Positions 12,443-20,592 of a stretch of DNA of 26,453 nucleotides are shown in pieces. The DNA comes from a virus. The notes beneath the pieces were generated by a model, which was given only the letters and a program-made list of their open reading frames with translations, made no database searches and was not told the origin of the DNA. The position numbers and the translations under genes were made by a program. Each line of letters opens with the position of its first letter. The stretch's first letter is position 1. The stretch spans positions 1 to 26,453 of IMG/VR virus record IMGVR_UViG_3300010389_000107; one strand, 5' to 3'.

Positions 12443-15045
12443 TATTTATAACCTCTTGGTCCCCACATTTCCCATCTGCATTGTAATGTAGAAGAGTAAC
12501 CACTATTAGAAATTTTATTATCTATTTTAATTATTCTGTAATATCCACCTAAACCTATTTGGTGTAGTAATTCGTTTTGCAAATTTGTTCCTGGAAAACT
12601 TGGTCTTATGTAAATAAGACTTCCTGGTTCAAAAAAATTGTTTCCAATCATTTCAAGGTTGCAATGATATACTTGTCTTATTATATCATTAGATCCATCG
12701 TCTGCTGCAGCTAGTAAATTGGCTGTTTCCAATTTTGCATTATCATCTCTTTTAAAAGATGCTTTTTTTATAATACTATTTGAATTATTTATTTGAGCAT
12801 GAAATATATTTTTTTGACAGTCTAATTGGAAATCACCTTTGTATATACCTGGCAAATTGGGATCTTCTCTTGTTGAAATAAAAACAATATTATTTTGATT
12901 TTTACTCGTATTTTTAAAAGCATCTTCTCGTGTAGAAAAATAACTTGACATTTTATTTATTCCAATTCTTTGATTGCTGATTATATTTCTAGATTTTTCT
13001 TTTGTATTAAAATTAAAATTCATTGTTCCAAAATATTGAACAGGAGAATTAGGCACACTTCTTACACTAATAGATTCTGCAACTAATCTTGTTAGAATGC
13101 TTCTTATCAATTTAAAAAGTGAATAATGTGTTTCGTTTTTTTCTATTATTTCTCTGTTCCACCAACGAACTAGGGAAGGAATAGTTATTGGAATATAAGC
13201 CATTGAATGAGTTTTTCTTTTTAAACCTCTTATATTTAATATTCTTTTATTTGAACCGTCTGGTAATTTCTTCGAAGAAAACATATTATCATTTCCAATT
13301 TCAGCAGAACTCAAAGACTTATAATTGATATAACCAAAAGGAGAGAGAAAAATATTAAAGTTTTTTTTGTCTTCTTTTGATAAAGAAATATCTAAAATAT
13401 ATTGTAGTAAATCTCCTAAATAAACATAATCCATTCTACTACCTTGTTCTTGTCCACCTATATCTTCTAATTCTTCTGCTAGTTTTTCTTGATCGATAAC
13501 ATTTTTTGTCGTGGCGCCGATGCCCGTTCCAAGAATTCCACTGGTTTTTTGTTGTATTGTTTCTATTTCAATTTCACCAGGATCTCTTGGTTGTGTTATA
13601 TTGTTAGCTGATCCGCTTTGTAAATCTTTGATATTTTTTTTAATAAAATCTAAAGAACCAGAATCATAATTTGCCGTAGAAAGTATTGCTTTAAGATTTA
13701 ATGTTTCTTTATCGTCTAAAACAAATGAATTTATTTTTTTATTTTTTATTAATTTATTCAATAATTCAACAAAAGTAGATAATTTAATTTTTTTTAATTC
13801 TTGATTTATTAATGGTATTATTTTTTTTGGTAATTGAAATCCTTTTTGAGTCACAGCTCCTCCTGACCATAGAGCTTTCCATTCTTTTTTGCTAAAAGAA
13901 GATAGACCAATTGGAACTGGTATAATCATCCCTGCTTTTCGATATCTTATACTAGGATCATTTTTTTCCATTATAAAAGTATTTGTTCTGGTGCCAATAT
14001 TAGCATTGGTAGCTTTTCCATTAACTATATTTGGCTGATCCATAAAATACTCTCCTGATGGATGCGGAATTAAATTTTTTATTATTTTAATGTCTTGCTG
14101 CAAAGCGCGAGCTTCATTTGAATTCAAAACATTCCATTTTACAGGATTACCAAATTCATTTTCTATATTTGCTATATAAGTTATATCAAGTTCTACTCTC
14201 CCATTTTCTAGAAAAGTAAAATTATGTTTATGGAGAAAAAGACTAAGTGTGGTTTTAAAATATTTTTCATATTTTTGTTTATATTCTGTTGGCAGAGAAT
14301 ATCCCACTTCTGCCTTTATTAACTGATCGGCTGGATCGAATTTTTCTGTATTGGTATTAGATTGATTTCTTTTTTTTTGCTCTGGAATTGGATAAAGTAA
14401 ATTTAATATACTAACTTCATTTGTGCCATCTCCATTTCTTACTCTATCTAGCTCTCTTATGCTTTGCATAACTATTTTAAAATTAACAGTATATTGAGTT
14501 TTATTTGCTTCATTCCTGCCATCACTTGACCAGTCAAAATTGGCTATTCCAACTGCACCATCGCCGCCGCCTTTTAATATTTTTGTTATTATATCTTCTT
14601 CATATTGAGAATCTATTTCACCCTTAGAAACAACTTCAAAAGGTATATGAAGTTCCGAATAAGTTTTATTTTGTCCGTTTCCACTTTCAAAAATTTTATA
14701 TAATTTTACATAAGGAACTACTCTATTAAAAAGAAGAATATTTTCTTCACTATCGGTAAAAAAACTTTCATCACATAAAAGAGTATCTGGTTTTCTTCTA
14801 CTAAAAAGATTCATATACGCTGGAAGTTCTTGTTGTGTAAAACTATTATCAAATGGCAATAAACCATTACCATTTTCACTTGTTATTTTTATTATATTTT
14901 TATTAGAACCATTATCACTGCTTTGTCCTTTGTTCATTACGTCTTCTAGGAAAAAAGGCAAAAGACATGCATTGATATCTTCATCAGAAATTTTATTTCC
15001 TGTTTGTTGTTCTAGAAACTCTTCTATCTCTTCTTCGGTTGCCAT
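12442..15045 (-). CDS. Probable baseplate hub / tail-tip protein (867 aa)
   Basis: A long structural protein placed after the LysM/gp53-like gene and before the last tail gene. The C-terminal 80 residues are the most telling: YHCNLEMIGNNFFEPGSLIYI, written here by its key parts (LEMIGNNFFEPGSLIYIRP), then GLGGYYRIIKIDNKIS and a final strand LQCRWEMWGP. A strand, 'pG..i.i.p', then 'G.Y.v..v.h.i..g..t..l' is the usual end of hub proteins of the gp27 / gpD / gp44 type. The first 100 residues are acidic and low in complexity (EEEIEEFLEQQ), and long Asn/Lys-rich stretches separate folded parts. No lysozyme or peptidase motif was seen. Coding DNA here is markedly more AT-rich than the replication genes. 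The hub role is inferred from the tail of the protein and gene order, not from a catalytic motif. Confidence 0.55.
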   Translation of the reverse strand: MATEEEIEEFLEQQTGNKISDEDINACLLPFFLEDVMNKGQSSDNGSNKNIIKITSENGNGLLPFDNSFTQQELPAYMNLFSRRKPDTLLCDESFFTDSEENILLFNRVVPYVKLYKIFESGNGQNKTYSELHIPFEVVSKGEIDSQYEEDIITKILKGGGDGAVGIANFDWSSDGRNEANKTQYTVNFKIVMQSIRELDRVRNGDGTNEVSILNLLYPIPEQKKRNQSNTNTEKFDPADQLIKAEVGYSLPTEYKQKYEKYFKTTLSLFLHKHNFTFLENGRVELDITYIANIENEFGNPVKWNVLNSNEARALQQDIKIIKNLIPHPSGEYFMDQPNIVNGKATNANIGTRTNTFIMEKNDPSIRYRKAGMIIPVPIGLSSFSKKEWKALWSGGAVTQKGFQLPKKIIPLINQELKKIKLSTFVELLNKLIKNKKINSFVLDDKETLNLKAILSTANYDSGSLDFIKKNIKDLQSGSANNITQPRDPGEIEIETIQQKTSGILGTGIGATTKNVIDQEKLAEELEDIGGQEQGSRMDYVYLGDLLQYILDISLSKEDKKNFNIFLSPFGYINYKSLSSAEIGNDNMFSSKKLPDGSNKRILNIRGLKRKTHSMAYIPITIPSLVRWWNREIIEKNETHYSLFKLIRSILTRLVAESISVRSVPNSPVQYFGTMNFNFNTKEKSRNIISNQRIGINKMSSYFSTREDAFKNTSKNQNNIVFISTREDPNLPGIYKGDFQLDCQKNIFHAQINNSNSIIKKASFKRDDNAKLETANLLAAADDGSNDIIRQVYHCNLEMIGNNFFEPGSLIYIRPSFPGTNLQNELLHQIGLGGYYRIIKIDNKISNSGYSSTLQCRWEMWGPRGYK

Positions 15046-15046
15046 T

Positions 15047-15385
15047 TTAATATCCTAAGTATTTTATTATTTCTTCTAATGAATTTGGATTTGGTATCCT
15101 TATTGTTTCCCCAGGAGAGAAATGAAAATCAGTTGGTTTATTATTTACTTCTGCTATAATCCACCAAAGCATCGGATCGTCATAAAAACTTTGAGCAAGT
15201 TTATATAATTTATCTCCGTTTTTCCAAGTATAATCTAAAAATGAAAAGTTTTCATAGTCTGTATCTATTTTTTTAGAACTAGTTTCAAAATAGCTTAAAG
15301 TTTCTTTTCTTTGTTTTAGTTTTTTTTGTTTTCGATAATCTATATCTGTTAAAATTTGCCTATCTTTGTATCTTGAAAAACTCAT
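15047..15385 (-). CDS. Baseplate wedge protein with LysM-like domain (T4 gp53-like)
   Basis: A protein of 112 aa. Residues about 54-100 (WKNGDKLYKLAQSFYDDP, then LWWIIAEVNN and FSPGETIRIP) form a LysM-like module: a start of domain GD, a helix, 'D..lWw.I...N', and the closing 'G..i.iP'. T4 gp53 and the tail protein X of P2-like phages have the same layout and sit in the baseplate, where the module is structural and holds wedges to the hub. The first 45 residues are basic and charged (RKQKKLKQRKE). The gene lies three bases after the tube-fold gene and one base before the hub-like gene, which fits a baseplate operon. Confidence 0.75.
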   Translation of the reverse strand: MSFSRYKDRQILTDIDYRKQKKLKQRKETLSYFETSSKKIDTDYENFSFLDYTWKNGDKLYKLAQSFYDDPMLWWIIAEVNNKPTDFHFSPGETIRIPNPNSLEEIIKYLGY

Positions 15386-15388
15386 AAA

Positions 15389-15997
15389 CTATGCTCCAGT
15401 TGTTTTAGTTCTAACAATAGAACTTACTTGGTCTATATTTGAAGCTATTTCTTCGATTTCAAATTTTAAATTAAAAGTATTAATTACTTTATTTGGTCCG
15501 AAATCATTGACTTCAAAATTAAAAGAACGTATTATACAGTATGCAGTAGATTCAAGATTGCCATTTATCATCCTGAAGTAAAACATAGGTGCTGATTGCA
15601 TAAAATAATTATTTGTTTCTTCCAGGTAGCTTGGGTAAAAAAACCTTTGTAAATATTGTCCATTATTTAAGAAATTATTTAAACTTTCTGTCTGAAAATA
15701 AACGGGATTATCTAACATTTTTATTCTATCGGTTCTTGCTTTGAATTTTATTAAAATAGTGTTACTAGAAACTTCACTTCTCGGAGTGTGAATAGATACA
15801 ACAGACTTTTCATCCGTTTTAATGTCAAAACTTTTTTTTCTTGTTGTATTTTTATAATTTTTTATCCCATTCATTCTACCAATTACATCTACAGAATCCC
15901 AGTTTAAATCTTGTATTAAATTCAAATTTGCTATATTAACCTGTTTTAGTGAAATAAAAGCACCACTTGAAAGATTCATAATTTGTATAGTTGTCAT
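15389..15997 (-). CDS. Probable tail-tube-fold baseplate protein (tube initiator candidate)
   Basis: A 202-aa protein located directly after the tape measure. The segment SVDVIGRMNGIKNYKNTTRK (near residues 36-55) matches a pattern seen in tube-initiator and baseplate proteins of contractile tails, in which a 'GR.dpi..y.nT.R' turn precedes a long strand (SFDIKT). A central YFQTESLNNFLNNGQYLQRF is followed by the strand-rich end YCIIRSFNFEVNDFG...FNLKFEIEE, like the last strands of tube proteins. Gene order (tape measure, this gene, gp53-like, hub-like) agrees with a first ring on which the tube is built, as T4 gp54 and gp48 do. Sequence similarity to those proteins cannot be shown here, so this is a fold-level inference. 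Confidence 0.5.
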   Translation of the reverse strand: MTTIQIMNLSSGAFISLKQVNIANLNLIQDLNWDSVDVIGRMNGIKNYKNTTRKKSFDIKTDEKSVVSIHTPRSEVSSNTILIKFKARTDRIKMLDNPVYFQTESLNNFLNNGQYLQRFFYPSYLEETNNYFMQSAPMFYFRMINGNLESTAYCIIRSFNFEVNDFGPNKVINTFNLKFEIEEIASNIDQVSSIVRTKTTGA

Positions 15998-16009
15998 GTT
16001 TTTTTACCT

Positions 16010-18712
16010 TTAAAGAGTATTTTTCAATTCTGTTGTTCGTGGAGGCACTCTTATCTCTTCTCGTTCTTTTTGTTCCATATAATAAGCCGCACCATTATAA
16101 ATAAGAGTTCCTAATTCTGCTCCGTCTATATTAACTGGACCTTCCAGACGAAGCTGTATTGTTTGAGGTTGAGCGTTTGCTATTGGCATAGATCTCTCTA
16201 CAGTATTTGTTTCTTTTTCTACTCTAATTGTTTCTATAATTTCTCTTTGTGTTGTAGAAATTTCAGTCATTATTTCTTTTATCTCACTACCAAATTCCAA
16301 AGGAGTCCCTGTAGCTGCACTAGTAGCAACAGATAATCCCGCTGTTATGTCAGCAGAAACATTTGCTAAATTACTTAATTCTTTTAGATATTCTAGTTTG
16401 TTGTCTGGCAGATTTTTTAACTCTTCTCCTATCTTGCGAAGTCCACTAGCAAAAGAGTCAAGTTTAGAAGCGTTTAATTCAATAGAACTTAACTGTCCCA
16501 ATAAGGAAGCTTTTGTTTTTAATAATTCATTTTCTTGCTTTGTTCGTTCAGCAACAGCAGTGGCCACGAGAGCTATGGCGCCGCCAATTAATAAAATACC
16601 AGCCCCAAAAGCCATTAAGCCTAAGCCTGCTGCAGCCAATGCTTTGGAAGCAAATGCTAAGACAGCTGCGGCAATTACTATTCCTGCCGTCAATGCTACA
16701 ATAGAATCTCTTGCGTATTGTGCATTTTTGCCAGCTTTGGCAAAAGCTTCCACAAGAGGAACGAAACCCAATGACGCTATTGCCATCGCAGCCCCTACAG
16801 CCAAAATAGCAACAGCTAATACTCCTAATGTTTGAGCAAAACTTAAAGTAGAAGCACTGGCTGCAGCTGGTGGAACTGGCAGAGGTTTCCCAGTAGCTAA
16901 TGCTGCTTGTTGTGCTTTTATTGCTTCTATATTTCTCCATCTTGCTGCTGTATCTGCATCCAATGTTCTAGAAGCCAGTGTTGACTGGGTAACTTCTTTT
17001 CCTCTTGCTATTGCTAGTAAAGTAGAAAAAGTTGTGTAAGCTGTTCTTAATTTTGCTACTGCAACAACAGCAAATATAAAGAAAGTAGCTAATTGAAATA
17101 CTCCACTAGCAAGAATTCCAATAATATTATTTGAACTTGAAGCTGCTTCAAACAAATAAGCGAATCCTTCAATTATTGTTATTAAAAATTGTACTAATGG
17201 ACTAGACATTATTTTTTGAAATGCTATTTCTAGTCTTTTGAAGGCATCAGCAGATTTGGCTGCGAGTTCTGCGAGTTCCTGTTGTGTTTTCGCATTATGT
17301 TCCATTTCAGAAGTTGCTTCTCCGAGACTCATATTAAAAAGTCTTTGAGCCTCTGTCACTTCCATGCCAAATATAGAAGCAATATGTCTTTGCATTGCTG
17401 GTCCTAATTCATCGAAACTTTTACCCGAAGCATCCATAGCGGTCTTTAGTTGTTCAAAGACTTCTATAGGATTTGTCATCGCAGCATTTAACAAGCCCAT
17501 AGAACTAACAAGGTTTTTTCCTAATACAGCATTTAGTTCTCCTGCCATTTTTGAGGCGCCTTCAAATGTAGTTAATTGTTCTGTAACTTGCACAAGTTTA
17601 CCTATATCAATTGCTAAGTTTTTGGCCGCTAAACTTAAACTTTCAAAAGCTCTCTGGTATCCTTCTTTACCGAAAGCTGCTAGTTTTGTTCCAACTGCTC
17701 CTATGTTTTTATCCAATGTTGTCATTGGAATATTTGCTCTTTTAGAAAAGCTTTCTAAGCTTCTTAAGGCTTCCTGACCTTGTTGATTTGTAAATCCAAG
17801 ACCTTTTGTCAGAACTTCAAACATTTGAATTTGATTAGATACAGTTATTCCTAATCTTTCTAATGTATTAACCACTTTAGTTAATTCGATTTGCTCTTGT
17901 TCTGTTAAATCTATAAATTGAGACATTCCTGTGGTAAGTTCTTTAACGGTATTTCCAACATCGGTCATAGAAACGCCACCAAGGGCCTCTGAGGCTTCTA
18001 AAGCAACAACGGATAGATCTGTTGTCCCTGTTTGTAATTTATTTAATTCTGCTCTCATTTGAGATAAAGCTTTAACATTAGCCATAAACGCAGCATATAG
18101 TCTTGTTGCAGCGCCTGTAACCATTTCGACACTTTTTGCTCTTAAAATAATTAAAGCTTGTTCTTTAGTTATATTTTCTTCTAAGTCTTTTACTATTTCT
18201 GCTTGTTTTAATCTCATTCCTTCTAAGAGATTAAATTGTTGTCCCATTGGACCAAGCAAATCACTTGAAGCCTTTAGTCTTTGAAGTTCACTACCAGTAA
18301 AAAGTTTACTATTGCTTAATAGTCGTTGAGACATGCCCAGCTGTTCTCTTATACTTTTTTCTATATCTTGTTTAATCGAAAGTTCTCTAGCAGACAATTC
18401 CTCTACGGTAGAATTCCATAAAGCTATCAATTCCATAGAATCAACTTGCTCTTCGTTTAAATCATTGAGCTGAGAGGCATAGGTTCCAAGAGCCTCCATT
18501 CTTTCTTTTATCTGATCAAGACTGCCTGTCCAACCTTCCCATGGCGTACTTGTTTGTTTTATTTGTTTATAGAGAGTCTCCATTAGTTTTATAAGTTCAT
18601 CAGTTGCATAACCTGCCTTTTCTGCTTGCTTGACAATTTCAGAAAGAGCAGCTTGCTTTTCTTCCAAGCTAGATGTATCTAATGGGTCCTTTGGATCTGT
18701 TGGTTCTGCCAT
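16010..18712 (-). CDS. Tail tape measure protein
   Basis: The tape measure sets tail length, fills the tube and helps DNA cross the cell envelope. At 900 aa it is the longest mainly helical protein in the window. Residues 1-480 are rich in Glu, Lys, Gln and Ala with heptad-like patterning, consistent with coiled coils. Three hydrophobic regions follow, near residues 505-555 (LITIIEGFAYLF and FFIFAVVAVAKL), 624-660 (LGVLAVAILAVGAAMAI) and 672-720 (GIVIAAAVLAFASKAL, LLIGGAIALVATAV). A further helical segment and a polar end close the protein. The order tube, frameshifted chaperone, tape measure is the canonical one for long-tailed phages. It has its own candidate late promoter (18738-18750) and a GAGG ribosome site. 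If tail length scales as in other phages (about 0.15 nm per residue), 900 residues would imply a tail near 130 nm (inference). Confidence 0.93.
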   Translation of the reverse strand: MAEPTDPKDPLDTSSLEEKQAALSEIVKQAEKAGYATDELIKLMETLYKQIKQTSTPWEGWTGSLDQIKERMEALGTYASQLNDLNEEQVDSMELIALWNSTVEELSARELSIKQDIEKSIREQLGMSQRLLSNSKLFTGSELQRLKASSDLLGPMGQQFNLLEGMRLKQAEIVKDLEENITKEQALIILRAKSVEMVTGAATRLYAAFMANVKALSQMRAELNKLQTGTTDLSVVALEASEALGGVSMTDVGNTVKELTTGMSQFIDLTEQEQIELTKVVNTLERLGITVSNQIQMFEVLTKGLGFTNQQGQEALRSLESFSKRANIPMTTLDKNIGAVGTKLAAFGKEGYQRAFESLSLAAKNLAIDIGKLVQVTEQLTTFEGASKMAGELNAVLGKNLVSSMGLLNAAMTNPIEVFEQLKTAMDASGKSFDELGPAMQRHIASIFGMEVTEAQRLFNMSLGEATSEMEHNAKTQQELAELAAKSADAFKRLEIAFQKIMSSPLVQFLITIIEGFAYLFEAASSSNNIIGILASGVFQLATFFIFAVVAVAKLRTAYTTFSTLLAIARGKEVTQSTLASRTLDADTAARWRNIEAIKAQQAALATGKPLPVPPAAASASTLSFAQTLGVLAVAILAVGAAMAIASLGFVPLVEAFAKAGKNAQYARDSIVALTAGIVIAAAVLAFASKALAAAGLGLMAFGAGILLIGGAIALVATAVAERTKQENELLKTKASLLGQLSSIELNASKLDSFASGLRKIGEELKNLPDNKLEYLKELSNLANVSADITAGLSVATSAATGTPLEFGSEIKEIMTEISTTQREIIETIRVEKETNTVERSMPIANAQPQTIQLRLEGPVNIDGAELGTLIYNGAAYYMEQKEREEIRVPPRTTELKNTL

Positions 18713-18737
18713 TTAGCGGTATTCCTCGCAAGATATA

Positions 18738-18750
18738 ATACTAATTAGTG
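18738..18750 (-). promoter_or_regulatory. Candidate phage late promoter upstream of the tape measure gene
   Basis: The minus strand reads CACTAATTAGTAT, a member of the shared motif [TC]ACTA[TA]TTA[CG]TAT also found upstream of the sheath, tube and HNH genes. It sits just after the terminator at 18757-18782 and 25 bases before the tape measure ATG, so it could restart transcription after that stop. The TTATAT right after the motif could also act as a -10-like box. Confidence 0.5.
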
Positions 18751-18756
18751 AATAAG

Positions 18757-18782
18757 AAAAAAAGCAGAATTTCTCCTGCTTT
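18757..18782 (-). terminator. Intrinsic terminator between the tail chaperone and the tape measure
   Basis: On the minus strand the 9-bp stem AAAGCAGGA / TTCTGCTTT (one G-T wobble) carries a GAAA tetraloop and is followed by more T residues (18757-18760) and a T-rich tail. It begins within the stop codon of the frameshift extension ORF. Both the GNRA loop and the T-run suit an efficient terminator, probably a partial one that lowers tape measure message relative to tube and sheath. Confidence 0.85.
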
Positions 18783-18981
18783 ATCTCTTTCTTGATGCTT
18801 CTTTGATTTGTTCTGATTCATCTTTTTTTTGTTTCAAAAGTCTTTTTACAAACCACTCTCTTAGCTTAACAGGAAGATTGTAAGATTCTATAAGACTCCA
18901 TCCTCCATAGTATTTTAAAAAGAAAAATTGTTCGTAAATTCCTTCTGAATATTCATCATTTAGGCCAAAAAAACTCTGCGG
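18781..18981 (-). CDS. Frameshift extension of the tail assembly chaperone (GT-like T domain, no start codon)
   Basis: A 66-codon open frame that lies +1 relative to the gp26-like gene and overlaps its 3' end. It has no ATG or GTG at all, and its only TTG is near the C-terminus, so it cannot start on its own. Its product reads GLNDEYSEGIYEQFFFLKYY, then a GGW turn, and then LPVKLREWFVKRLLKQ, which is followed by a charged tail (KKDESEQIKEASRKR). The LP-x3-R-x-WFV-x-RL-x2-Q helix is typical of tail assembly chaperone extensions. The frames meet at a run of seven T in the mRNA sense (18967-18973, read TTT TTT TGG in the zero frame), where a +1 or -2 slip yields one protein of about 336 residues. 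The position between tube and tape measure is that of lambda G/GT. Read as the second half of the gene at 18956-19792. Confidence 0.8.
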   Translation of the reverse strand, partial: PQSFFGLNDEYSEGIYEQFFFLKYYGGWSLIESYNLPVKLREWFVKRLLKQKKDESEQIKEASRKR

Positions 18982-19792
18982 TCAGCGGTACCTCCAATCC
19001 TTCTTCGTGGCCACAATTTTCACAAGAGAAATCTTGCTCCATATCTACTTCTGGAGTTAAATCTTTGATTACATTTCTTAAAGCTCTTGCGTCACTTGCT
19101 ATCATATTATCACTTACTTGTTTTATTGATTGAGGATCATACATACCGTTAACTGAAACAATACAAGTTTTCAATTGTCCTGTAGATACATTGTCTATTT
19201 CTTTTTTGCTGATTACTTGTTTAGCTATTTTAGATTCATCAGCAGAAGTCATCAAACGAAACTCTACACTTACTCCTAATCGTGGAAGAGTAAAAAGAAA
19301 AGTTCCGTGTTGTGTTTGTGTTACAGAAGAAGGGACTTCCTTTTCTTCTATTTCTTTCGACATTATGTTTGATAAATCGAATTCTTGTTTTTGTTTTGCT
19401 TCACAAGCTGGACATGTTACTTGAACGCTATAATCTGCTCCATAAGCAGATATCCTTGAAGCTAAGAGAACAGCATTCTTATCACCTACTAATAAATCGT
19501 CCACTTTAAGACCTGGATCTATTAATAAGCTTTGAAGCATTTTGTCTATTGCCACCCCCTTTCTTAATAGAGATTTGTTTGTAAGAATATCTTCTTCTTT
19601 TGCTGTCATGAATTTTATTTCTATTTCTTCTTTTCCGTGAAGAGGGTGTCCTGGTTGATAGAATTTACCTTTTGATGGCAATTCTACTATTTCTGTTGGA
19701 GTGACAAAATTTAATTTATTATCACCTGATTGCATAGCAGAAGTCTGATCCTCCTGTATAGGAGGTCCAAATCTTTCTTCGTTGTTTCTCAT
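18956..19792 (-). CDS. Tail assembly chaperone / baseplate hub assembly protein, T4 gp26-like, with zinc ribbon
   Basis: A 278-aa protein of the family annotated as gp26 (baseplate hub subunit) in T4-like phages. Family blocks: VELPSKGKFY (36-45), HPLHGKEEIEIKFMTAKEED (49-68) and ILTNKSLLRKGVAIDKMLQ (69-87). Two Cys pairs, Cys127-x2-Cys130 and Cys257-x2-Cys260, would form a zinc ribbon; the second is close to the C-terminus. The stop follows AEFFWPK, immediately after the seven-T run used by the proposed frameshift, so this would be the short, abundant form and the extended protein the rare one. In lambda the short form (G) and the long form (GT) together bind the tape measure and recruit tube protein; I infer the same here. 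The gene starts 15 bases after the second tube-like gene and is co-transcribed with it. Confidence 0.85.
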   Translation of the reverse strand: MRNNEERFGPPIQEDQTSAMQSGDNKLNFVTPTEIVELPSKGKFYQPGHPLHGKEEIEIKFMTAKEEDILTNKSLLRKGVAIDKMLQSLLIDPGLKVDDLLVGDKNAVLLASRISAYGADYSVQVTCPACEAKQKQEFDLSNIMSKEIEEKEVPSSVTQTQHGTFLFTLPRLGVSVEFRLMTSADESKIAKQVISKKEIDNVSTGQLKTCIVSVNGMYDPQSIKQVSDNMIASDARALRNVIKDLTPEVDMEQDFSCENCGHEEGLEVPLTAEFFWPK

Positions 19793-19807
19793 ATTTTATC
19801 CTTTCTT

Positions 19808-20578
19808 TTATGAGCTTGAAGGCCTTCTTGTTGGCGATGTTCCAGGAAGAGCTGAACCTTTAGTTGTAGATTGTTGTCTACTACTTGCATCTTCTCGTGA
19901 TTCACCATGGGTAATTGAACCATGTATTCCTGATAGTTTAGTTATATAAGAGCCTTGGAGCGGGTTAGTAGGTTCGGCAGAACTACTGATTTGTTTAACA
20001 TTTGGCTTATCAGGTGCAGCATTTAATATTTTTTCTGATTCAGGAGATACAAGATATTCATAATTATCGTAAACAATTGTCATAGTATATGTAGCTAATC
20101 CAGTATCAGTATAATTTAGAGGACTATATTTAACATCAGAGATCCAACCGTTATAAAGAACATATTGTTCTATCACATTTCCTAATTCATTTAACATGGA
20201 AATTTCTATATTTTTTGTTTTATCTGTTAGGGTTCTGCTTGTAGTATTTCCTATTTCTGAATATTTACTAAAATTCAAGCCTGCCAATTTATAGTAATAA
20301 TGAATCCAATTAGAAACAGTATTTTGCTCATCGTCTATACAAACTATCTCTATTGGGCGTAATTCTAGAGGACCCTTTTTATATTTTGGAGTTCCTAAAT
20401 CGCTTATTGATTCAACCGTAAAACCAAAGTTAGGTTTTTGAGCGCTTATGACATATTGAGGAGGAATATGAGTTAATAAATTATCAAAAAGCACCTTCCA
20501 GCGGAAAGTGCGTTTTGGTTCAAATCTTCTCTCTTCCCAGAAGAACCCTGTGTTAGGAGTTTTATGATTCTCCGTCAT
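19808..20578 (-). CDS. Second tail-tube-like protein with a disordered C-terminal extension
   Basis: A 256-aa paralogue of the tube gene just upstream. Both proteins share a start with FWEERRFEPKRTFRWKV here and FWNKPETLDPKRAFRWKV in the tube protein, and both have the central LRPIEIVCIDD or DPVTVTLVDS strand and a matching late block (EQYVLYNGWISDVKYSPLNY versus EEWTLHNAWIKSVKPSELSY). Residues 1-190 therefore carry the tube fold. The last 65 residues are rich in Ser, Thr, Pro and Gly and look unfolded (SSRQQSTTKGSALPG). It could be a special ring at the tube end (terminator or initiator side) or a minor tube component. It follows the tube by 14 bases and precedes the gp26-like chaperone, with no promoter motif of its own. 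Confidence 0.8.
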   Translation of the reverse strand: MTENHKTPNTGFFWEERRFEPKRTFRWKVLFDNLLTHIPPQYVISAQKPNFGFTVESISDLGTPKYKKGPLELRPIEIVCIDDEQNTVSNWIHYYYKLAGLNFSKYSEIGNTTSRTLTDKTKNIEISMLNELGNVIEQYVLYNGWISDVKYSPLNYTDTGLATYTMTIVYDNYEYLVSPESEKILNAAPDKPNVKQISSSAEPTNPLQGSYITKLSGIHGSITHGESREDASSRQQSTTKGSALPGTSPTRRPSSS

Positions 20579-20592
20579 TCAATATCCTTATT

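Noticed and set aside
16347-16835. Plus-strand ORF of 162 codons inside the tape measure gene
   Set aside because: It is the antisense of the Ala-rich hydrophobic region of the tape measure, and its own Ala/Pro/Thr-rich product reflects that composition.
16548-16940. Minus-strand ORF of 130 codons in another frame of the tape measure
   Set aside because: A Ser/Cys/Arg-rich product with no ribosome site, fully inside the well-supported tape measure gene.
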